53,808 nucleotides of DNA. Source: Oscillatoria sp. HE19RPO (lineage in GTDB: Bacteria > Cyanobacteriota > Cyanobacteriia > Cyanobacteriales > Laspinemataceae). The position numbers and the translations under genes were made by a program. Positions within the stretch are counted from its first letter, which is position 1; the number at the start of each line of letters is the position of its first letter. Location: positions 1 to 53,808 of the forward strand of contig NZ_JAMXOT010000166.1 of NCBI RefSeq assembly GCF_024220515.1, read 5' to 3'. Shown here one piece after another: positions 7,814 to 15,248 of this stretch. The notes under the pieces are model-generated. The model was not told the origin of the DNA and ran no database searches. It was given only the letters and a program-made list of their open reading frames with translations.

Positions 7814-9574
7814 TTATTTTTCTGAATCGTTATGAAAATAGACCGATCGCTGAGGAATTCCCACCTCAATTTCAGCCTCATCCAAGGCGATTTTGAGCCG
7901 ATGGCGAAACTCTCGACCCACTCTCCATTGTTGTCCCGGTTGGGTTTGCATCCATAGGCTAAGTTCAATCCCCTGATGAGTCATGTTATTCACTCCCAAT
8001 ACATTTACCGGGTCCAGAATGCGATCGGCCCATTCCGGGTCTTGATGCAATTTTTCCGCCACCTCTTTCACCACCTGTAGCGCTTGGGTGACATCAGAAC
8101 TATAGGCAATTTCAATGGTAAAATCCAGACGAGACCAATCTTTAGTCAGATTGTGGACGGTGGAAATACTCCCATTAGGAATCGTGCTAAGTCTACCCCC
8201 ACTGCCACGAATCTGGGTGATGCGGAGGTTCATATATTCAACCACCCCAGATGCTGCGCCGGTATCAATTACATCCCCGATCGCATAGTGGTCTTCTAAT
8301 AAAATCAAGCTGCCATTAATCACATCCCGGATTAAATTTTGAGAGGCAAAAGAAATCGCAAATCCCGCTATCCCAGCACCGGCAAGTACCGGCGCAATCG
8401 GGACTTGAAGCTGATAAAGAATCAGCAAAAGTCCGAGGGCAAAAATTGTAAAGGTAATCATCCCTTTTAAGGCGTGAGAAAAAGTAGAAACTCTCACCGT
8501 TAGACGTTTAGAAGCGTTCGGTGCGATCGCCTGCATTTCTATCCAAGAATTAGAACAGCGATCGACCGCAACATGAGCCAGTTTAATCAGAACGCTAGTT
8601 AGGAGTAAAATCAGCAGCAGCAACGGTTGAGTCAACAATCGACTTTGTAACCAGCGCGTTTGGGGAAATAATCCCACCACAGTTGCTAGACTCCCCAAGG
8701 CGATCGCCAACTGCGTCATTTGCAGCATTCGGCGTTTCAGGAGATTCACATCTCGTTGTCGTTCCCAAGTGAGTTGGCGATCCACCTGAGTGAGAACATC
8801 CGACTGGATTTCCCCCTCCTGATCCGAGGGTGGGTTGGTCTCACTTGTGGCTTGGGTGGCGATCGCATTCCATTCCCGTTTGAGTCTCTGCTGTATCCGT
8901 AGCAGCACCCCGGCAGCGCCCAGAGTCCCGAGGAGAATGGCAGCAGCGATCGCACCTTGAAGGCGCAGATACTCGGGTTGACGCTCAAACTGGCCGCGAA
9001 TCAAAGCTTGGGCGATCGTCTGACTAACGTGAGTTGCCAAATCTGTCACCCCCACGCCATAGAGTCGGGCATCCAGTTCCGTCAGGGTGAGAATATCCTT
9101 CTGGGCGAGGCGATCGCCATCCCGGACAAACAGCACCCCTTGACCCTCCTGGATCTCAAAACTCACTTCTAGGGTCTGGGGGTCAAAACCAGCAGCGATC
9201 GCCCACTTCAGCTTCGTTTCATACATCGTCACCCGCATCTGAAGCGGGGATGTACTGGAGGGGGTGCGATCGGCGATGCCCTCTTCTGCCGTAATTTGGA
9301 ACAGCTTCCGACCATCCAAGGTAACAGGTGCATACACAATGTTACCAATTTTTCCCGCCGCAGCAAACGGGTTGGCGATCGGCAACGAACTTTCCGGGAC
9401 TGCTACCCCCGAGGATTGTGCGACCCCAGGCAATCCTGCACTCATCATCCCTAGCGTTGACAACATCAAGCTCAAGATAAAGCTTAAAATATAATAAAAT
9501 CCTCGCCGATGTCCCCAAACCATGTTCGGTTTAACTCCTTGCATTCGCTTCAATATCCTTTCTACTCTCTCCAT
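7814..9574 (-). CDS. MscS-family mechanosensitive ion channel
   Basis: 586 aa membrane protein. An N-terminal signal-like helix (FYYILSFILSLMLSTLG) is followed by a periplasmic domain of about 150 aa, then four or five transmembrane helices (about residues 205-225, 285-305, 312-332, 365-390, 395-425). The last is the pore helix (GAGIAGFAISFASQ) joined to the MscS beta domain (LEDHYAIGD, then the N-rich TIPNGSI). It is longer than E. coli MscS (286 aa), like YnaI or plant MSL-type channels. It would release osmolytes under hypo-osmotic stress. Residue 11 or 18 Met are alternative starts. A decayed copy of its 5' end and upstream DNA lies at 23190-23430. Confidence 0.9.
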   Translation of the reverse strand: MERVERILKRMQGVKPNMVWGHRRGFYYILSFILSLMLSTLGMMSAGLPGVAQSSGVAVPESSLPIANPFAAAGKIGNIVYAPVTLDGRKLFQITAEEGIADRTPSSTSPLQMRVTMYETKLKWAIAAGFDPQTLEVSFEIQEGQGVLFVRDGDRLAQKDILTLTELDARLYGVGVTDLATHVSQTIAQALIRGQFERQPEYLRLQGAIAAAILLGTLGAAGVLLRIQQRLKREWNAIATQATSETNPPSDQEGEIQSDVLTQVDRQLTWERQRDVNLLKRRMLQMTQLAIALGSLATVVGLFPQTRWLQSRLLTQPLLLLILLLTSVLIKLAHVAVDRCSNSWIEMQAIAPNASKRLTVRVSTFSHALKGMITFTIFALGLLLILYQLQVPIAPVLAGAGIAGFAISFASQNLIRDVINGSLILLEDHYAIGDVIDTGAASGVVEYMNLRITQIRGSGGRLSTIPNGSISTVHNLTKDWSRLDFTIEIAYSSDVTQALQVVKEVAEKLHQDPEWADRILDPVNVLGVNNMTHQGIELSLWMQTQPGQQWRVGREFRHRLKIALDEAEIEVGIPQRSVYFHNDSEK

Positions 9575-9613
9575 TTGAGTCTCTAGTATTGATCCGGTGA
9601 TTCCTTAAAAATC

Positions 9614-9688
9614 CTAGAAAAATTTAAGTTTAGTAATGGCTGCTTCTACTGCTGCCATGCGTTCTTCTAGGGAAGTGTTGGTTGTCAT
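9614..9688 (-). pseudogene. 24-codon remnant beginning MTTNTSLEERMAAVEAAI
   Basis: ATG at 9688 opens a short frame that stops after 24 codons at TAG 9616-9614, just upstream of the MscS gene. The start resembles the first residues of cyanobacterial small proteins with an N-terminal coiled coil (xSLExRxAAxEAA). It is probably the truncated start of a lost gene, or a short leader peptide. Confidence 0.3.
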
Positions 9689-10083
9689 GGATTTAAAACA
9701 GTGGGTAGGGTTTCTAACTATTGTAGCCCAAGGCTTTAAGTACCGATCGCCCTCTGTGAGGATACAGACACTCATCACAGAAGGTTTCTGAGTCTAGGAG
9801 ATATGGCATCTGCAATTGGAGGGCGATCGCTCCCCAGGTTGCTAAGATTTAAGCAGATGTAGCTGTGTCACCCTCTGCCACAAATGATGGGAATAACCCA
9901 AATCTTCTAGCTTAGAGTGACACCCCATTGAAAGAAGTGATGGCGCGTTCCGGAGAATGGCGGTATTTGGCAAAAAGTGGCGTGGGTATTTTCCTTGTAA
10001 CGCCCCTACTTTTTGGCTTGATTACATCGTTGCCATTCATAGGGATTGGAGTTAAAATCGAATCAAGCTCACTCAGTAGAATT
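9689..10083. other. Intergenic stretch with a short repeat
   Basis: Nothing clearly coding. GATATGGCATCTGCAATTG near 9799 is repeated almost exactly near 10695 (GATATGGCATCCGCAATTG), each time followed by a HIP1 site. An in-frame upstream extension of the next gene (from 9928) has a membrane-like composition but no ribosome site and I consider it untranslated. Confidence 0.4.
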
Positions 10084-10347
10084 ATGTCAGAACATACCCT
10101 GATTCTATCTAAACAAACTTATCAAGCCCTCCTCGAAGTCGCCCAAAAACAAGGGTTAACTCCCGAAAGTTGGATTTTATCTCAACTTGAACAACCCCAG
10201 CCTGAAGCCGAACCGTTATCTGAAAAAATTGGAGACTTAATCGGGGCGATCGATAGTCAAATGCAACCTCATCATCAGGTTGAATCCACTGATTTTGGCG
10301 AACAGATTGCCACGAAATTATCTAAACAAGGACTGCGACGACCATGA
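10084..10347 (+). CDS. Small antitoxin-like protein, partner absent
   Basis: 87 aa, starting at ATG 10084 (the frame is open back to 9928, but the protein-like part begins MSEHTLILSKQTYQALL). The first 40 residues look like an antitoxin DNA-binding segment (SKQTYQALLEVAQKQGLTPESW) and the rest is acidic and probably disordered. In cyanobacteria such proteins are usually followed by a PIN-domain toxin. Here the next frame (ATG 10343, MIFATLS) stops after about 17 codons, so the toxin seems to be lost. Its 3' end overlaps the antisense HicB-like frame. Confidence 0.55.
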   Translation: MSEHTLILSKQTYQALLEVAQKQGLTPESWILSQLEQPQPEAEPLSEKIGDLIGAIDSQMQPHHQVESTDFGEQIATKLSKQGLRRP

Positions 10348-10501
10348 TTTTCGCCACACTCAGCCAACCTTCAACTGCGTCTTGTAAATTCTGAGTGACC
10401 TCGTCCCAGGTATCACCTTCGGTAATGCAACCGGGAAGGGCTGGGACTTCTGCCCAATAGCCCCCTTCTTCTGCTGGATGAATAATGGCTTTAATTTTCA
10501 T
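10322..10501 (-). CDS. HicB-like antitoxin, short
   Basis: 59 aa, starting MKIKAIIHPAEEGGYWAEVP and continuing ALPGCITEGDTWDEV, which is the hallmark N-terminal fold of type II HicB antitoxins. The last residues (KIMVVAVLV) do not fit the family and lie antisense to the end of the gene at 10084, so the C-terminus is probably truncated and replaced. No HicA toxin gene (about 60-80 aa with a conserved His) is beside it. It is an orphan or a remnant. ATG at 10501 is the natural start. Confidence 0.6.
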   Translation of the reverse strand: MKIKAIIHPAEEGGYWAEVPALPGCITEGDTWDEVTQNLQDAVEGWLSVAKIMVVAVLV

Positions 10502-10723
10502 AAACTTAGCTTCATTACTTTTTTTAGTTCAGTATAGCAGACTCAGACAGAGTTTTCATGCAAAATGAGTAGGTGCGATCGCTTCCAGGTTTCGCAGGGA
10601 ATCGTGAAGTTGTTAGACTAACAAATTGCTGAGGGTTGTTGAGTGTTTTGGCCTCAAACCCATTGACCGGGCTAAGGAGCAATTTAAAGAGGGGATATGG
10701 CATCCGCAATTGTGGGCGATCGC

Positions 10724-10760
10724 TCCTAACTGTGGCTCCTAACTGTGGCTCCTAACTGGG
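10724..10760 (+). repeat. Short tandem repeat CTCCTAACTGTGG
   Basis: Three near-identical 15-base units, each containing CTCCTAACTG, directly after a HIP1 site. Confidence 0.7.
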
Positions 10761-10990
10761 CTTGGTTTTCTTGATTTCACCATCAAAATCTCGTCCACTC
10801 CAACGGGTTTTTAAACCCGGTTGGCGCGACAAAGTGACAACTTCTCTGCCGCTTTCTGCTTCCTTTTTGCGGAGGTCTTCAAATTTTGAACTAAATGACA
10901 GTCCAGGTTCCTGGCATTGATCGCCGGGATGTGTTATCTTGAAAACAAGAAAACTAGGATTAAGTGGGTAAAAATCACTAGCTATAGTCC
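10753..10990 (-). pseudogene. 3' part of a decayed gene
   Basis: An open minus-strand frame without any start codon reads KITHPGDQCQEPGLSFSSKF, then a charged part (FEDLRKKEAESGREVVTLSR), then KTRWSGRDFDGEIKKTKPS and a TAG near 10755. Composition looks protein-coding, but there is no ATG, GTG or TTG that would give a sensible start. I recognise no family. Confidence 0.3.
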
Positions 10991-11108
10991 ATGGGTTGGG
11001 CTTCCATAAACCCCCCGGGTGGACTGCCCCACATCAAATCTCGGCGTCTGGAAAAGCCAGATAGGAGAGTTAATTGATTCATAGAGAGGCAGATTTTCAA
11101 GTAAAAAA

Positions 11109-11327
11109 ATGATAGAAAATGCGATTTTAAAAAATGTGGAAAAACTCCCAGAATCTGTAAAGCAGTCAGTTTTGGACTATACAGAATTTTTGGTGAACCG
11201 ATATGCGGCAGACGCTGCTCAAACCGCCAAAGCAACCCCGCGAGGCGGACTGGGGATTTGGCAGGGTCAAATCTGGATGTCTGATGATTTTGATGAACCT
11301 CTGGAAGATTTAAAGGATTATATGTAA
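11109..11327 (+). CDS. Antitoxin of the DUF2281/VapB type
   Basis: 72 aa. N-terminal helix MIENAILKNVEKLPESVKQS and VLDYTEFLVNRY match DUF2281 antitoxins, and the C-terminal tail (GGLGIWQGQIWMSDDFDEPL) matches the toxin-neutralising segment seen in cyanobacterial members. It lies one base before the PIN toxin gene, so the two are surely co-transcribed and translationally coupled. The antitoxin should repress its own operon together with the toxin. Confidence 0.85.
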   Translation: MIENAILKNVEKLPESVKQSVLDYTEFLVNRYAADAAQTAKATPRGGLGIWQGQIWMSDDFDEPLEDLKDYM

Positions 11328-11328
11328 G

Positions 11329-11712
11329 ATGAATTGCCTACTGGATACCCATACTTTACTGTGGTACTTGCAAAACAGTGAAAATTTAAGTGATAGAGCC
11401 ACCGAAATTCTGGAAGATGCCAATAACAATCTCTCGGTAAGTATTGCCAGTTTATGGGAAATTTCAATTAAATTGGGTTTAGGCAAACTTAGGTTACAGA
11501 AATCATTTTCAGAATTAGAGGAAGTGCTACAACAACTAAAAATAGGCGTTCTGCCCATTACATTCGCTGATACCGAGTTCTACCTGAGCTTACCCCTCCA
11601 TCATCGCGATCCGTTTGATCGGATTTTGGTCGCACAAGCCATGAATCATCGCTTGGTTTTGATTAGTCGCGATTCGGCTTTTGATGCCTATTCCATTCAC
11701 CGAGTCTGGTGA
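11329..11712 (+). CDS. PIN-domain toxin (VapC family)
   Basis: 127 aa ribonuclease toxin of a type II system. Acidic catalytic residues are visible: Asp in LLDTHTLLW (residue 6), Glu in SLWEISIK (about residue 44), Asp in HHRDPFDRIL (residues 89 and 93) and Asp in ISRDSAFDAY. The length fits the family. PIN toxins cleave tRNA or rRNA when the antitoxin is degraded. The 3' end overlaps the remnant of a retropepsin gene on the other strand, which suggests that this toxin-antitoxin pair arrived by insertion or rearrangement. Confidence 0.9.
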   Translation: MNCLLDTHTLLWYLQNSENLSDRATEILEDANNNLSVSIASLWEISIKLGLGKLRLQKSFSELEEVLQQLKIGVLPITFADTEFYLSLPLHHRDPFDRILVAQAMNHRLVLISRDSAFDAYSIHRVW

Positions 11713-11780
11713 TAAGTTGGCAGGGTGTGAATATGGGGAATAATCAGTTCAAAATCTCTATTAACAATTCCGGTAATCAT
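11697..11780 (-). pseudogene. Truncated retropepsin-like aspartic protease gene
   Basis: The 27-codon frame starts MITGIVNRDFELIIP, the usual N-terminus of small cyanobacterial clan AA aspartic proteases that follow the gene at 11794-12045. It then runs into sequence overlapping the vapC 3' end and stops before the catalytic Asp-Thr-Gly. Thus only the first strand survives. Confidence 0.55.
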
Positions 11781-11793
11781 TTCTCTTCGTTTG

Positions 11794-12045
11794 TCAGCCC
11801 AAGCGACGGACATAGCCCGAACCGATTCGCACAATCCAGATTTGAGCATCAGGGTGAGTGGCTTCAAGGCGATCGCAGGCAGCAATTTCACTCTTATCGA
11901 CCTCAAAATCTCCAGTTTCTAAATCAATCGCCACAATCTTGCCATCATTACCGTTCTCCACTTGTGGGCGAACCTTAAATTCATAAATTTCATCCCCAAG
12001 ACGAGCGAATTCCTCTTTACTGTAGGGGGGTTGTTTAGTGGTCAT
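11794..12045 (-). CDS. Conserved small cyanobacterial protein
   Basis: 83 aa beginning MTTKQPPYSKEEFARLGDEI, with a conserved core KIVAIDLETGDFEVD and a C-terminus DAQIWIVRIGSGYVRRLG. I recognise it as a common cyanobacterial small protein usually found directly upstream of a small retropepsin-like protease, perhaps as an antitoxin-like partner; that role is inference. Here the protease is truncated. The product is soluble with no signal peptide. Confidence 0.75.
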   Translation of the reverse strand: MTTKQPPYSKEEFARLGDEIYEFKVRPQVENGNDGKIVAIDLETGDFEVDKSEIAACDRLEATHPDAQIWIVRIGSGYVRRLG

Positions 12046-12130
12046 AGCTTTAATTTTCCTAAAAAGGCTTCAACTGATTAATTTTATCATACCAATATAC
12101 GAGGGTTTGGATTGATGGTAATTGTACCGG

Positions 12131-12196
12131 AGAAACCGGGTTGATAGCAAAATCTCTGTGAGAATGCTCCAAACCCATCAGAGAAACCCGGTTTCT
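12131..12196. repeat. GAAACCCGGTTTCT hairpin repeat
   Basis: AGAAACCGGGTT and AACCCGGTTTCT are inverted around a 42-base loop. The same family with the same 66-base length occurs at 47771-47836 and 47855-47920. It lies after the last gene of the 12.2-21 kb operon and may end its transcript. Confidence 0.8.
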
Positions 12197-12254
12197 ATAT
12201 TTATGTTACAACCAAAGTATCTAAAGCGGCCAGCGATGAAGCAAGTTTCTTTAT

Positions 12255-13430
12255 TCACATGAGCGCTAAAACAAACTCCCCCTCATTTACAGACTGGTTA
12301 ATCGAAACATGAAAAACCAATCCACATCTGTCTGAATGAACATTTTTAACGGTAGGAAACTCCTCTGACTTATCAAAGCTCAAAACCTGGTAGAGAAGAT
12401 CCCCCTGCTGAACCGAAGTACCAAGAGCTACTCTGGATTGAACCATGCCACCTACAGGTGCCCAGTATTTTTTAACTTGGCTTAAGGGTCTGAAACTCAT
12501 GTTGAGTTCCATGAATTGTTCTGGGGGCAGGCTTTCTATATTGAAAATCTCTTTTTGAACTAGGTAGTTCTTAACTCCACGAACTCCCTTAGAAACTGAA
12601 TTTGGATTCATTTCCATTCCAGTACCTAGTTCTAGGGTGTATGCCTCTACATCAAATTTGATTTGTTTCCCTAATTTAGATAGGGCGTTCTCTAGTGCCA
12701 GCCAAGGCTTCATAAACGCTTCGTCAAAAGCATCCCCATCATAATCATCAAACATGATGCCATGTTCGAGTAAGAATAATTTTGCACTTTCTTCGCGATC
12801 GCGGAAGTAATACAAATATTCCAACCCATAATTAGTGTTACTGTGCAAGTCGATCAAGTAGTCAGCATCTAAACAGAGAGATTGCACCTTATATCGATAT
12901 TTATCGGTTAGCTGAACGCTACTAGGGGCATCAATTTTGGCTTGAATCTGCTCAAAGCGAGTTTTGATTTTATCCTTATAGTTCTGCTTAATGATATCTG
13001 GCTCAAGATTAAGTTGTGACTGTGCAAACTCTTCTAAATCCTGACAAATTTTTTCATAGTCCCAGTAGATTCGGTTCCAATCTTTGCCATCATAGGCATT
13101 GAATCGTCCTGTAGCAAACTGATGGGAACGTTGGTTTGTTGCTAATGGATTACAGACTGGAACAAGCCAAATTTCTCCCGTTAAGACTTCTTGATCGAGA
13201 GTCATCAAAAACTCAATTAATTGATGAATGACAGCATTACCTACAATTTCATTGCCATGTAAGTTAGCTTGTAGGTAAACTTTTTTGCCCTGTCTAGCAC
13301 CAGAGAACTTATAGACCTTGATGGATAGACGATCGCCAGAGGCAAGTTGTAGGAGGGGAATGGTTTCAATGGTTGGAAGCATATCAATTTTAGTTGGGTT
13401 GGGTATGAAATTTAGATTAGCGCAGAACAT
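12255..13430 (-). CDS. M14-type deacylase (succinylglutamate desuccinylase/aspartoacylase-like)
   Basis: 391 aa zinc-dependent hydrolase. Zinc ligands are visible as His58 and Glu61 (NLHGNE) and His196 (DLHSN), with a likely catalytic Glu in VEAYTLELG (about residue 268-272). The C-terminal part (about 315-391) is a beta-rich biotinyl-like lid found in AstE/aspartoacylase relatives. These enzymes remove acyl groups from amino acids, or cut C-terminal residues from peptides. It is the last gene of the operon, 15 bases after the GNAT-methyltransferase frame. A start at Met17 (MLPTIETIPLL) is possible. In context it may deacylate a histidine-derived product or intermediate, which is inference. 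Confidence 0.85.
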   Translation of the reverse strand: MFCANLNFIPNPTKIDMLPTIETIPLLQLASGDRLSIKVYKFSGARQGKKVYLQANLHGNEIVGNAVIHQLIEFLMTLDQEVLTGEIWLVPVCNPLATNQRSHQFATGRFNAYDGKDWNRIYWDYEKICQDLEEFAQSQLNLEPDIIKQNYKDKIKTRFEQIQAKIDAPSSVQLTDKYRYKVQSLCLDADYLIDLHSNTNYGLEYLYYFRDREESAKLFLLEHGIMFDDYDGDAFDEAFMKPWLALENALSKLGKQIKFDVEAYTLELGTGMEMNPNSVSKGVRGVKNYLVQKEIFNIESLPPEQFMELNMSFRPLSQVKKYWAPVGGMVQSRVALGTSVQQGDLLYQVLSFDKSEEFPTVKNVHSDRCGLVFHVSINQSVNEGEFVLALM

Positions 13431-13445
13431 AAGTTACTGCACAAG

Positions 13446-14858
13446 TTAACGTTTTTGCTTTGCAACTACTTGAGAGCTAAAACGTATCCACTTTCGACAA
13501 TGAGGACGAAAATCGTAGAACACATCATTGTCTCCAATTGACTTCCATAGTTCATTTGGAAACAGGATATTTAGATTGCTTACCCATCGCTCTTTATCTG
13601 GCGTATAAATTTCATTAAAGTCCATTGGACTCGCAAAGATCAGATACCCGTTGGGAGAGAGTAAGTCGTATAGGGTTTGAACAAGGGTTTTAGGATTCGG
13701 ATGATGATCTGCAACATTAAGGCACGTAATCAAATCAAAATAGTTAGCAGGTCGCGGAACGCTTTCTGCAAATGCCTCGTATATGTAAAGTTCTTTTAAC
13801 CTAATAGGATCGGGGCGGTTTACAGCTTTTCCATAAGAAGGCTTATCACAGTTACCGACAATAGGAAAATAGCCTAGTTCTTCTGAGTCAATTAGTATTT
13901 GTTGAGCCCATTTACAAAACTTTGGAGATGGTTCTACTAATACCAACTCGGCTAAACTAGGGAAGGAATTGTATATCTCATATAAAGTACGCCCTGTTGA
14001 GCCACCAACATCAAGGTATTTCACGGGTAGGGAATGGTTCTTTTGTAGCCATTCTTGCGCTAGTTCACCAATCCGTCGATAGAAATTTGGATAAATACGA
14101 TCTGTTCTAGGATTAAGCAGTTTTTCATGGGAATCAGATAGAGTATTGCCGAATAAAAAATCTGACCACTCTACTTCGAGATATGTAGCTAGTTGCCATT
14201 CTGTGGTGTAGTTTTTTTTGTTCTCTGCCATTGTCATAATTTCTCCCTCCTTATTTATAATTCTGAGCATGAAAATTCGCCGATCTTTTTGGACGTTGCC
14301 ATCCTGACGCATCTGAGAGACATTTACAGCTTCACCTTCCACAAAATGAAACCCAAGCTTCTGGTAAAGTGATTGCGCTACAAGATTCTCCTCTGCTGTA
14401 TTCAAAAGTATATTTATAGTAGCATTTTTATCAGTAGAGACTAAAGTATCTAGGCAAGTCTTGACTAGGTGCTTTGCCAAACCTTTTCCTCGTTGATCTT
14501 GCCTAACACCTAATTCATCTAAATACCATGTATGTTCAGGGTTTAAACGAAAGCTTTTTTGCAAGTAAGTGCTAGAGAAAGTATCTTTTTTGTCAATCAA
14601 TTCAAAATCATCAAAACACTTCGTAACAAATCGGACAGCAGAACAGAAGCCAATAACTTCATTATCTAAGAATGCTAAAAGCAACACTACTCCTAAAATA
14701 GAAATATAAGAGGTGAATATCTCGCTTATTTCGTCATCACTGAAGTATTCTTGATATGGAGGCTCAGAAAACACACTTTGATAGAGTTGTATTAATCCAC
14801 ATTCAAATGCTTTTGGTAACTCTTCTAATTTAGTTAATCGAATTATTGTATAGTTCAT
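13446..14858 (-). CDS. GNAT acetyltransferase-SAM methyltransferase fusion
   Basis: About 470 aa. Residues 1-205 form a GNAT domain with the acetyl-CoA loop RQDQRGKGLAKHLV (about 121-134). Residues 210-470 form a class I methyltransferase with motif I LDVGGSTGRT (about 283-293), VEPSPKF and the DLITCLNVADHHP stretch. ATG 14858 has the AGGA site; a TTG two codons earlier is an alternative. At ATG 14237 a very strong Shine-Dalgarno (GGAGGG, about 7 bases before) lies inside the frame, so the methyltransferase may also be made alone. It follows the inserted element and probably modifies the pathway product; substrates are unknown. Confidence 0.8.
   Translation of the reverse strand: MNYTIIRLTKLEELPKAFECGLIQLYQSVFSEPPYQEYFSDDEISEIFTSYISILGVVLLLAFLDNEVIGFCSAVRFVTKCFDDFELIDKKDTFSSTYLQKSFRLNPEHTWYLDELGVRQDQRGKGLAKHLVKTCLDTLVSTDKNATINILLNTAEENLVAQSLYQKLGFHFVEGEAVNVSQMRQDGNVQKDRRIFMLRIINKEGEIMTMAENKKNYTTEWQLATYLEVEWSDFLFGNTLSDSHEKLLNPRTDRIYPNFYRRIGELAQEWLQKNHSLPVKYLDVGGSTGRTLYEIYNSFPSLAELVLVEPSPKFCKWAQQILIDSEELGYFPIVGNCDKPSYGKAVNRPDPIRLKELYIYEAFAESVPRPANYFDLITCLNVADHHPNPKTLVQTLYDLLSPNGYLIFASPMDFNEIYTPDKERWVSNLNILFPNELWKSIGDNDVFYDFRPHCRKWIRFSSQVVAKQKR
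14235..14252 (-). promoter_or_regulatory. Internal ribosome site before the methyltransferase part
   Basis: The minus strand reads AAGGAGGGAGAAATTATG at 14252-14235, in frame with the fusion gene. The spacing is ideal and stronger than that of the gene's own start. It suggests that the acetyltransferase and methyltransferase were separate coupled genes, or are still made as two products. Confidence 0.6.
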
Positions 14859-14918
14859 GTTCAATCCTATGGTGAGCTATATGGTGATTTTTCAAAGCGT
14901 TCTTTATGTGGAGCATAA

Positions 14919-15248
14919 GGAGTCGTGTAAAAATAACTTGACCAATTAGACCCCCCGTGGGATACTTAAGAAGTAGCGCTGCGGCGAGCCATACGATTGT
15001 GGACAATGAAACCCTAAAAAGCATTCGAGATAAATATGAGTCATTATTACCTTATTTGAATGAAAAAACACGAAGGACTGGAAGTCCAAGCAAACTTAGA
15101 TGAAAGTCGCTACGAAATAGGAATCAAAGTGGCGGATCAAGACTTTAATTCTATTGCTATTGAACCCCACTCTTGGAGGGGTGAATGGAACTATATCATT
15201 AAGCCCCGAGTCTCGCCGTAATTGACCAATTTATTTTTACACGGCTCC
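14919..15248 (+). mobile_element. Internally deleted ISAzo13-like element
   Basis: 330 bp with inverted ends: left GGAGTCGTGTAAAAATAA, right the complement of GGAGCCGTGTAAAAATAA. The flanking TAA (14916-14918 and 15249-15251) is a probable 3-bp target duplication. Inside are the first 26 and last 48 codons of a transposase. The element splits the operon between the S9 peptidase and the fusion gene, and its first base completes the present stop codon of the peptidase. Confidence 0.82.
14999..15221 (+). pseudogene. ISAzo13-family transposase remnant
   Basis: GTG at 14999 opens DNETLKSIRDKYESLLPYLN, the typical start of ISAzo13 transposases. At 15076 the frame shifts by one and continues with the C-terminus GLEVQANLDESRYEIGIKV, then HSWRGEWNYIIKPR and TAA 15219-15221. 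The whole catalytic region is deleted, so the element can only move with an outside transposase. Confidence 0.8.

Noticed and set aside
10978-11235. 85-codon frame opposite the VapB-type antitoxin
   Set aside because: It overlaps the antitoxin gene and its promoter on the other strand, and shows no family pattern.
14830-15024. Minus-strand frame of 64 codons between S9 peptidase and fusion gene
   Set aside because: It lies on the wrong strand of the transposase remnant and element end; not a gene.
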